NCBI RefSeq assembly: GCF_000300995.1
Contig: NZ_AMRJ01000014.1
Span: 1-64,000 of the forward strand
DNA length: 64,000 nucleotides
Origin: Alcanivorax hongdengensis A-11-3
GTDB lineage: Bacteria; Pseudomonadota; Gammaproteobacteria; Pseudomonadales; Alcanivoracaceae
Direction: 5' to 3'
Shown here: one piece after another, positions 57,586-64,000 of the stretch
Numbering within the stretch: the first letter of the stretch is position 1
How the letters are laid out: every line of letters begins with the position of its first letter
Position numbers and translations under genes: made by a program
The notes under the pieces: model-generated
What the model was told of the DNA's origin: nothing
The model's input: the letters and a program-made list of their open reading frames with translations, nothing else
Databases searched by the model: none

Positions 57586-59085
57586 ATGAAAATCACTGCC
57601 CTGATGATTGCTGTCCTGCTGCTGGCTGCCTGTGAGCCGGTGCAGTTACCGGCGGACTATCGTCTGCCCAACGGCGCGGAATATCGCGGTGATACCAAGG
57701 ACAAGCTGTTCGACGGGCAGGGGTCGCTGACCTGGCCGGATGGCTCCGTCTACGAGGGGCAATTCAGCCAGGGCATGATGCAGGGGCAGGGGCGCCTGTC
57801 CCAGGCGGATGGCTGTGTCTATGAGGGGCACTTCACCCGGGGGCAGCCCGATGGCGAGGGTCAGCTGCAGTGTTCGGACGGGGTGATCTATCAGGGCACT
57901 TTCGAGCAGGGCAAGCTGGTCAAGGGCAAGGTGGATTACCCGGATGCCGGTGAGTACCAGGGGCAGCTACAGGACTGGCAGCCGGAGGGGAGCGGGGTGT
58001 GGACCAGTGAGAGCGGTGACCGTTACGAAGGCACTTTCGAGGAAGGTGAAATCATCAAGGGTCACTATCTTAGCCAGGACGGCGAAGAATATCAGGGCGG
58101 CTTCCAGTACTGGACCTACCATGGCCAGGGGGTGTTGACCCTGCCGTCCGGGGAACAGCGCCGGGCCACGTTTGAAAATGGCCTGGCCCAGGGCAAGGGC
58201 CAGCGTATTACCGGGCCTGAAGATCAGCGTAAAACCGAAACCGTCTATTTCCTGGACGGGCGCATCGTCGATGGCCCGAAAACCCGTGCAGAGCGCCATC
58301 ATCAGCAGGCTGCCGAGCTGGAACAGCGGCTTTATTCGGAAGGGCGCCGTTTGCAGGCGTCGCTGGCTTCCCTGGCGCCCCAGCGCCCCGGGGTGCGCGA
58401 TATCTACCTGCTGGCGATTGGCGGTGATGGTCGTCAGCCAGTGTTCAGCAAGGAGGTGGACTGGGTCGCAAAACAGCTGGGCAAGCAACTGGATTTCCGT
58501 GGCCGCACCCTGTTGTTGGCCAATGGCGGTGACAGCCAGCAGCCGCTGGCGACGCTGACCAGCATTTCCGAAAGCCTGCAGGCCCTGGACCAGATTCTCG
58601 ACCCCAGTGAAGACTTGTTGCTGATTCATCTGGTCAGCCACGGCAGCCGTGATGGGGATGTGGTGCTGGCCGAGCCCGGCATGCGGCTCAATAACCTCAC
58701 CGTCCAGACCATGGCCGCCCAGCTCGACAAGCTGCGTATCCAGCACCAGTGGCTGGTGATCTCGGCCTGCTATTCCGGGCAGTGGATCAAGCCGCTGGCC
58801 AATGCCCAGCGAGTGATCTTCACGTCCGCCGCCGCAGATCGCACCTCCTTCGGCTGCAGTGATGATTCCGAGCGCACCTGGTTCAGCAAGGCGCTCTACG
58901 GCGATGCCCTGCAGGACCAGGGGCTGCTTGATTTGCAGGCGCTGTTCGCCGCCGCGGATCAGCAGGTGGAGGAGATGGAAAAGGCCCGTGATATCGAGGG
59001 TGACCAGCACTCGCTGCCCCAGCACTTCATGGGCAAGGCCTTCATGAGCTGGTGGCGCAGCCAGGCCGTGGCCATGCCTCAGTAG
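57586..59085 (+). CDS. MORN-repeat lipoprotein with C13 (legumain/caspase-like) peptidase domain
   Basis: The 499-residue precursor has a lipobox with C16 (LLLAAC; Glu at +2, so probably outer-membrane). From residue 30 to about 225 there are roughly seven MORN-type repeats (DGSVYEGQFSQGMMQGQG, DGCVYEGHFTRGQPDGEG and so on). A linker with a coiled coil (about 235-260) leads to a C13/caspase-fold domain (about 270-470), with the dyad H352 in HLVSHGSRDG and C395 in VISACYSGQW. Activity is inferred from these residues; substrate unknown. The ATG at 57586 is supported by the signal; the frame upstream overlaps the preceding gene. It converges with darP and overlaps it by 7 nt. Confidence 0.87.
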   Translation: MKITALMIAVLLLAACEPVQLPADYRLPNGAEYRGDTKDKLFDGQGSLTWPDGSVYEGQFSQGMMQGQGRLSQADGCVYEGHFTRGQPDGEGQLQCSDGVIYQGTFEQGKLVKGKVDYPDAGEYQGQLQDWQPEGSGVWTSESGDRYEGTFEEGEIIKGHYLSQDGEEYQGGFQYWTYHGQGVLTLPSGEQRRATFENGLAQGKGQRITGPEDQRKTETVYFLDGRIVDGPKTRAERHHQQAAELEQRLYSEGRRLQASLASLAPQRPGVRDIYLLAIGGDGRQPVFSKEVDWVAKQLGKQLDFRGRTLLLANGGDSQQPLATLTSISESLQALDQILDPSEDLLLIHLVSHGSRDGDVVLAEPGMRLNNLTVQTMAAQLDKLRIQHQWLVISACYSGQWIKPLANAQRVIFTSAAADRTSFGCSDDSERTWFSKALYGDALQDQGLLDLQALFAAADQQVEEMEKARDIEGDQHSLPQHFMGKAFMSWWRSQAVAMPQ

Positions 59086-59618
59086 AGCGGCGCGCTCTTG
59101 TCCAGCTGGTTGAGGTAGTTCATCAGCTTGCGCCGTTCACGCTTGAAGCGGTCTTTCTGCTCGGCACTGGCGCTGGCCGGGTCGTCCAGACGGGTCTTGA
59201 GCATGTTGCGCGCCAGGTTGCGCAGTTGCTGGCGGTCGCCGTGGGGGAAAAACTCCAGCACCTGTTGCAGCACGGTTTCCGCGTCCCTGAGCTGCGGCTT
59301 GCCGGCAATCTCGTCCACCCAGTTGGTTAGCCGCTGGGAACGGAACGGATCCTGGAGGGCGGCCAGGGCGGCGATAATGCGTTCGCTGTCTGATTCGCGT
59401 ACCAGCCGGCCAAGAAACTGGGCATGACGGCGTCGGGCCTCGTTGCTGGTGATGCGTTTCGCCTCGTCCAGGGCCTTGAGCAGGCTGTCGGTGAGCGGCA
59501 GGCGGGCCAGTTCCGATTCCTTCAATTCCATCAGTGACAGGCCGATCTCCTGCAGGGCCTGATCATCGCGTTTGAGTTGCGTCTTGCTGGTGTAATCGTC
59601 GTCGTTATACTCGGTCAT
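59079..59618 (-). CDS. darP: DUF615 ribosome-associated protein (YjgA/DarP)
   Basis: DarP helps the late maturation of the 50S subunit. The 179-residue protein is all-helical and basic, with SKTQLKRDDQALQEIGLSLMELKESELARLPL at the N-terminus and LNQLDKSAPLY at the end, typical of DUF615. It is divergent from pmbA with 36 nt between starts. Confidence 0.93.
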   Translation of the reverse strand: MTEYNDDDYTSKTQLKRDDQALQEIGLSLMELKESELARLPLTDSLLKALDEAKRITSNEARRRHAQFLGRLVRESDSERIIAALAALQDPFRSQRLTNWVDEIAGKPQLRDAETVLQQVLEFFPHGDRQQLRNLARNMLKTRLDDPASASAEQKDRFKRERRKLMNYLNQLDKSAPLY

Positions 59619-59654
59619 GTCTTTTCATGCGCGCATCCGTGGAGCCGCCATTTT

Positions 59655-61010
59655 ATGTCTGAATCACCTGCAACAACAGCCGAACTGGACCCGGAACAAC
59701 TGAAACAGGCCGAACAGACCGCGGCCTGGCTGCTGGAAGAGGCCCGGCGGCAGGGGGCCGATGGTGCGGAAGTGAATGTCAGTGTGTCCCAGGGCTACTC
59801 GGTCAATGTCCGTCAGGGCGAGGTGGAAACGGTGGAGTTTCACCGCGATCGCGGCGTCTCCCTGACCCTGTTCCAGGGGCGCCGCAAGGGCCATGCCAGC
59901 AGCTCCGACGATAGCCGTGACAGCCTGCGCGATACCGTGGCGGCGGCCCTGGCCATTGCCCGCTATACCGAAGAGGATCCCTATGCGGGGCTGGCCAGCC
60001 GTGAACAACTGGCCGTGGACATGCCGGCGCTGGACCTCTATCACCCCTGGCCATTGAGCACCGGCGAGGCCATCGAGCAGGCGCTGGCCTGCGAAGCCGA
60101 AGCCCGGGCCGACAAGCGCATCGTCAATTCCGAGGGCGCCTCGGTTTCCACCAGTGCCAGCCAGCGAGTGTTTGCCACCTCCGAGGGTTTTCTGCACGGT
60201 TATCGCGGTACCCATCACAGCCGGGCCTGCAGCGTGGTGGCGGAAGATGACGCCGGCATGCAGCGGGATTTTTACTACGATGCCGCCCGCCAGGCGGACG
60301 CCCTGGCCAGCGCCGAGCAGGTGGGCCGCATTGCCCGTGAGCGTACCGTGGCACGGCTGGGAGCGCGGATTCCGGATACCGGAGAGTGGCCGGTGATCTT
60401 TGCGCCGGAAGTGGCCGCCGGTCTGCTCGGTCATCTGGTCAGTGCCATCAGTGGCGGCGCCATTTATCGTCGCAGTTCCTTCTTGCAGGATGCCCTGGGC
60501 AAGGCGGTCCTGCCGGCCGGGTTCACGCTCAGCGAACATCCGCACCTGCCGCGCGGTAATGCCTCCGCGCCCTTCGATGCGGACGGGTTGCCCACCGTGG
60601 AGCAGGCGTTTGTGGATGACGGGGTGTTGCAGCGCTTCGCGCTCAGCCTGTATGCGTCCCGGCGTCTGAAAATGGCGCCCACCGGTAACGGTGGCGGGAT
60701 TCGCAATCTGCGAATTTCCGATAGCGGGGAAACCCTGCAGCAACTGATGAGCCGGGTGCCCAAAGGCATTCTGGTCACCGAAGTCATGGGGCAGGGGGTC
60801 AATCTGGTGACCGGCGATTATTCCCGTGGGGCAAGCGGTTTCTGGTTTGAGAACGGTGTCATTAAAGATGCGCTGCAAGAGTTTACCATTGCCGGACATC
60901 TGGGAGAGATGTGGATGGGGATTCAGGGTAGCGGCACCGATGTGGATTACCGTGGCAATATCGCCTGTGGTTCTTTACTGTTGTCACCCCTGAAAATTGC
61001 CGGCCGTTAA
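59655..61010 (+). CDS. pmbA: Metalloprotease subunit TldE (PmbA)
   Basis: PmbA/TldE is the partner of TldD and lacks the HExxxH zinc site; none is visible here, as expected. The 451-residue frame has GADGAEVNVSVSQGYSVNVRQGEVETVEFHRDRGVSLTLF near the N-terminus and the C-terminal LVTGDYSRGASGFWFENGVIKDALQEFTIAGHL segment of the family. The ATG at 59655 is used; the longer frame overlaps darP. Confidence 0.95.
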   Translation: MSESPATTAELDPEQLKQAEQTAAWLLEEARRQGADGAEVNVSVSQGYSVNVRQGEVETVEFHRDRGVSLTLFQGRRKGHASSSDDSRDSLRDTVAAALAIARYTEEDPYAGLASREQLAVDMPALDLYHPWPLSTGEAIEQALACEAEARADKRIVNSEGASVSTSASQRVFATSEGFLHGYRGTHHSRACSVVAEDDAGMQRDFYYDAARQADALASAEQVGRIARERTVARLGARIPDTGEWPVIFAPEVAAGLLGHLVSAISGGAIYRRSSFLQDALGKAVLPAGFTLSEHPHLPRGNASAPFDADGLPTVEQAFVDDGVLQRFALSLYASRRLKMAPTGNGGGIRNLRISDSGETLQQLMSRVPKGILVTEVMGQGVNLVTGDYSRGASGFWFENGVIKDALQEFTIAGHLGEMWMGIQGSGTDVDYRGNIACGSLLLSPLKIAGR

Positions 61011-61078
61011 CGTCAGGAACGTTTACGCCGGTCCTGTTCATTGGAAGAACATTTTTTTAACCGGGAAGGAGAAAATCA

Positions 61079-61852
61079 ATGAGTGATGTGAATCCGTATC
61101 AGCAACCGCAGTCGGAGGTGGCCGCACAGGTACCGCCTTCCGATGTTGCCATCGTGGCGCCGAAAAAGGTGTCCGTGGGGCAAGCGGTGGGTTGGCTGGG
61201 TGACGGCCTGAAAATGCTGAGTGGAAACTGGGGGGTGGTGCTGGGGGCACTGGTGGTGACATTTCTGATTGCCATCGTGTTGCAGATCATTCCGTTTCTG
61301 GGGCCGATTGCGCAGTTCTTCATCATGCCCCTGCTGTATGGCGGCATCGTGGCGATCTTTCGCCGTATCGATGTGTCGGGCAACAGTGAGTTCGCGGATC
61401 TGTTCGCCGGCTTTTCCAATCAGACCGGACCGCTGATTCTGATGGCGCTGGCACAGCTGGGCGTCTTTATCGTGCTGGGCGCCGTGTTTGCGTTGTTGTT
61501 TGCCATGATTGGCGGTTTCAGCTCTTTCGATCCGAACAATCCGTCCCTGCACATGAGTGGCGGCATGGCGCTGATTGGCCTGGTGTTTTTCGTGGCCATC
61601 ATCCTTATCAGCATGCTGTTCTATTTCGCGGTGCCGCTGATTTACCTGGGCAAGCAGAACGTGCTGGAAGCAATGAAGAACAGCCTGTCCGCTTGTCTGC
61701 GCAATTTCTTCCCGTTGCTGATCTACGGCATCGTGGCCAGCATTATCGCCATATTGGCCTGCATTCCCTTTGGCCTGGGTTTGCTGTTTGTGATGCCGAT
61801 ACTGGCGGCGGCGTATTATGTGTCCTTCAAGCAGATTCTGATGGATGCCTGA
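61079..61852 (+). CDS. BPSS1780-like multi-spanning membrane protein
   Basis: The 257-residue protein has an N-terminal Pro/Gln-rich cytoplasmic stretch (residues 1-35), then about five membrane helices (for example near residues 50-72, 118-145 and 170-190) and a short tail. This looks like the BPSS1780/DUF975 type of uncharacterised membrane proteins. The ATG has an AAGGAGA site 9 nt upstream. It ends at a strong bidirectional terminator shared with mgtE. Confidence 0.8.
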   Translation: MSDVNPYQQPQSEVAAQVPPSDVAIVAPKKVSVGQAVGWLGDGLKMLSGNWGVVLGALVVTFLIAIVLQIIPFLGPIAQFFIMPLLYGGIVAIFRRIDVSGNSEFADLFAGFSNQTGPLILMALAQLGVFIVLGAVFALLFAMIGGFSSFDPNNPSLHMSGGMALIGLVFFVAIILISMLFYFAVPLIYLGKQNVLEAMKNSLSACLRNFFPLLIYGIVASIIAILACIPFGLGLLFVMPILAAAYYVSFKQILMDA

Positions 61853-61870
61853 TTGTTGCATGGCAACCTG

Positions 61871-61897
61871 AAAAAGGCGCCGCAAGGCGCCTTTTTT
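61871..61897. terminator. Bidirectional rho-independent terminator
   Basis: A5-GGCGCC, GCAA loop, GGCGCC-T6, a perfect symmetric hairpin between the membrane protein gene and the convergent mgtE. Confidence 0.93.
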
Positions 61898-61927
61898 CTA
61901 TGTGAAAGGGTCACGCCGCTGGCTGGG

Positions 61928-63292
61928 TCAGACCTGCAGGCTGGCGTATAGCACCGTGGCCAGGCCCAGGAAGGAAAAGAACCCGACAATATCGGTGATG
62001 GTGGTCAGAACCACAGAGCCGGCCAGTGCCGGATCAATACCCAGGCGCTTCATGGTCATGGGTAGCAGGGCGCCGGCGCAGGCGGCCATCAGCAGGTTGA
62101 TGACCATGGCCGTGGCGATGATGATGCCCAGCTTCACATCATCAAACCACAGTGACGCGGTGGCGCCGATGACTGCGGCCCACAGCAGGCCATTGAGCGC
62201 GCCCACGGACAGTTCCTTGAACAACAGGTAACGCGCGTTGCTGGTCTGGATCTGGCCCAGTGCCATGGCGCGGATGACCAGTGTCAGGGTCTGACTGCCG
62301 GCGATGCCGCCCATGCTGGCCACGATGGGCATCAGTACCGCCAGGGCCACCACTTTCTCCAGGGTATCTTCAAACAGGCTGATGACCGCGGACGCGGCCA
62401 GGGCGGTGAGCAGGTTGATGCCCAGCCACAGGGCCCGGCGGCGTGCGGTCTGCCAGACGGAGCCGAAGGTGTCCTCGTCATCGTCCAGGCCGGCCATGCT
62501 CATCAGGGAGTGGTCGGCTTCTTCCATGATTACGTCCACCACGTCATCAATGGTGATACGGCCGACCAGAATGCCCTCTTCATCCAGTACCGGCGCGGTC
62601 ACCAGATCGTGACGTTCGAAGATCTTGGCCACGTCATGGGCGGGCAGGGTGGCGGAGATGGATTGCACATCGGTGATCATGGCCTCACGCACGGTGGTGC
62701 CCGGGTCGCTGATCAGCACCTTGGTCAGTGGCAGCAGGCCGATGAACTGGTTTTTGCGGTTGACCACGGCCAGGTTGTCGGTGGTGCGCGGGATATCGCC
62801 CCGGCGACGCAGGTAGCGCTGTACCACCTCGAAGGTAATCTCCGGGCGGACGGTGATCACATCGGTGTTCATCAGGCCCCCGGCGGTATCCTCCGGGTAG
62901 CTCATCACCTGTTCCAGCCGCTCGCGGTTCTGCTCGTCCAGGCTGGCCATGACCTGGGTGGTGACATGGTCGGGCAGCTCTTGCAGCAGGTCGGCCAGGT
63001 CGTCGGTGTCCAGTTCTTCCACCAGCGACACCAGCTCATCGGTGCTCAGATTGCGCAGCAGTTCCACCCGCACTTCCTCACCGAGATATTGCAGTACCTC
63101 GGTTTCCTGCTCCTTGTTGAGCAGTTGCCAGAGAATTTCCCGTTCGCGAGGCGGGGAGGACTCCAGCAGGTGAGCGGCTTCGGCGCCGGGCAGATTGTTC
63201 AGTAGCTGTCGCACCGGGGCATAGGTACCACTGGCGAGGGCACGGTTGATGCTTTTCAGATGCTGTTTGCTGCGGGCGCTATCGGCGGGCAT
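61928..63292 (-). CDS. mgtE: Magnesium transporter MgtE
   Basis: MgtE is a Mg2+-gated Mg2+ channel. The 454-residue frame has the N-terminal superhelical domain (LLNNLPGAEAAHLLESSPPRERE...), two CBS domains (residues about 140-260, with MITDVQSISATLPAHDVAKIF), and five membrane helices from about residue 285 (with MPIVASMGGIAGSQTLTLVIRAMALGQI, a typical pore segment). It is the gene downstream of npr on the same strand, 142 nt away. Confidence 0.95.
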   Translation of the reverse strand: MPADSARSKQHLKSINRALASGTYAPVRQLLNNLPGAEAAHLLESSPPREREILWQLLNKEQETEVLQYLGEEVRVELLRNLSTDELVSLVEELDTDDLADLLQELPDHVTTQVMASLDEQNRERLEQVMSYPEDTAGGLMNTDVITVRPEITFEVVQRYLRRRGDIPRTTDNLAVVNRKNQFIGLLPLTKVLISDPGTTVREAMITDVQSISATLPAHDVAKIFERHDLVTAPVLDEEGILVGRITIDDVVDVIMEEADHSLMSMAGLDDDEDTFGSVWQTARRRALWLGINLLTALAASAVISLFEDTLEKVVALAVLMPIVASMGGIAGSQTLTLVIRAMALGQIQTSNARYLLFKELSVGALNGLLWAAVIGATASLWFDDVKLGIIIATAMVINLLMAACAGALLPMTMKRLGIDPALAGSVVLTTITDIVGFFSFLGLATVLYASLQV

Positions 63293-63434
63293 GGAAAATT
63301 CAATGAATAATTAATGGTGAATAGTCGGATGGTGGCAAAGCGAAACAGGAAACCCGGTTCCACCGCTATACACATTAACAGCCGCGCCTGACCGGTGGTA
63401 CCGCTTTTGGCGATTACTCGTCACTAGGATGTTG

Positions 63435-63704
63435 TTATTCGCCTTCGTCAAAGCGGCGGGCGAACAGGTCGGTGAGTTCCGCCACGGCCTGTTCCTCGTC
63501 GGCGCCTTCCACCCGGAAAGTGACGCTGCTGCCCTTGGCAGCACCGATCATCAACAGGCCCATGATGCTTTTGGCATCAATGGTCTGGCCGTTGTGCTGG
63601 ACCTGGATGCTGCTGTTGTAGCGTGACGCCACACTAACCACCTTGGCAGCGGCCCGGGCATGCAGTCCCTGCTTGTTGATCACGTCCAGTCGCGTCTCAA
63701 TCAT
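63435..63704 (-). CDS. npr: HPr-type phosphocarrier of the nitrogen PTS (NPr)
   Basis: This 89-residue HPr-like protein passes phosphate from PtsP to PtsN in the nitrogen PTS. The active His is H15 (NKQGLHARAAAKV). Serine 46 is kept in AKSIMGL, so HPr kinase-like regulation is not excluded by sequence, although no kinase gene is here. It overlaps the end of rapZ by 8 nt, a common arrangement in the rpoN-hpf-ptsN-rapZ-npr operon. Confidence 0.93.
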   Translation of the reverse strand: MIETRLDVINKQGLHARAAAKVVSVASRYNSSIQVQHNGQTIDAKSIMGLLMIGAAKGSSVTFRVEGADEEQAVAELTDLFARRFDEGE

Positions 63705-64000
63705 TGAGTTTCAGCTCGCGGTGGTGCACCTGCAGGGGGATGCCCTTGTCGCGCAGGTGGCGGGCCAGTTGTTCGGTGATGTAGACCGAGCGATGGCGGC
63801 CGCCGGTGCAGCCGATGGCCACGGTCATGTAGCTGCGGTCGTTGTTGCGGTAGGCAGGCAGCCAGTGCTCCACGAAGCGGGCAATGTCGCTGAGCATGTC
63901 ATGGGTGGCCTGGTGCTGCTGCAGGTACTGAATCACACCGTCATCGCGACCGGTAAGCGGTCGCAGCTCGATCTGCCAGTGGGGATTGGGTAGCACGCGC
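63697..64000 (-). CDS. rapZ: RNase adapter protein RapZ, 3' part (gene runs off the window)
   Basis: RapZ controls glmZ sRNA decay, and hence GlmS, in E. coli. Only about the last 100 residues lie in the window: VLPNPHWQIELRPLTG, DRSYMTVAIGCTGGRHRSVYITEQLARHL, the conserved C-terminal domain. The codon at 63994-63996 is an internal GTG, not a start; the open frame continues past position 64000. Confidence 0.93.
   Translation of the reverse strand, partial: RVLPNPHWQIELRPLTGRDDGVIQYLQQHQATHDMLSDIARFVEHWLPAYRNNDRSYMTVAIGCTGGRHRSVYITEQLARHLRDKGIPLQVHHRELKLND

Overview
The window looks like core chromosome of a high-GC, Alcanivorax-like gammaproteobacterium. This is inferred from protein resemblance and gene order; no database was searched. 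Three long blocks follow the order I remember from pseudomonads. They are pepA-holC-valS with lptFG, queA-tgt-yajC-secDF and suhB-trmJ-cysE (about 4-30 kb); ychF-pth-rplY-prs-tRNA-ispE-lolB with hemA-prfA-prmC-moeB (30-42 kb); and gatBAC, mreBCD-maf-yhdP-nitrilase-tldD, darP-pmbA and npr-rapZ (44-64 kb). No phage, insertion sequence or CRISPR array was seen.

Layout. 0-4 kb: an intergenic string of hairpins, a small conserved protein, YegS-like lipid kinase, a DUF2061 membrane protein behind a striking inverted repeat, and two TetR regulators around an exported methyltransferase. 4-9 kb: a minus-strand run pepA, holC, small protein, valS, tetR, methyltransferase. 9-12 kb: lptF, lptG and a PP2C phosphatase joined by 1-nt overlaps, then tRNA-Leu(CAA). 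12-19 kb: RDD protein, queA, tgt, yajC, secD, secF. 19-27 kb: an accessory insertion of a DUF2059 protein and six catabolic genes. 27-30 kb: suhB, then trmJ and cysE. 30-42 kb: ychF to moeB with tRNA-Gln(TTG). 42-48 kb: a cyclic-nucleotide-domain protein, a crotonase and gatB/gatA/gatC. 48-61 kb: mreBCD, maf, yhdP, nitrilase, tldD, a second cyclic-nucleotide-domain protein, a MORN-repeat/C13-peptidase lipoprotein, darP, pmbA. 61-64 kb: membrane protein, mgtE, npr and the 3' part of rapZ, cut by the window edge.

Functional themes are envelope biogenesis (lptFG, lolB, secDF-yajC, yhdP, mreBCD), translation (valS, gatCAB, prfA, prmC, pth, rplY, queA, tgt, trmJ, two tRNAs) and central metabolism (prs, ispE, hemA, cysE, suhB).

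The most unusual content lies between or inserted into these blocks. (1) A family of short arrays of a 7-bp unit NGACGTC, seen five times, twice paired around a partly conserved spacer. (2) A perfect 23-bp REP-type inverted pair nested in a 135-bp unit with imperfect terminal inverted repeats and a 13-bp flanking direct repeat, placed exactly at the prmC stop codon. (3) A predicted outer-membrane caspase-like (C13) MORN lipoprotein next to a cyclic-nucleotide-binding protein translationally coupled to tldD. (4) An 18-bp inverted repeat overlapping a Shine-Dalgarno sequence. (5) A six-gene amidase/aminotransferase/dehydrogenase cluster inserted between secF and suhB.
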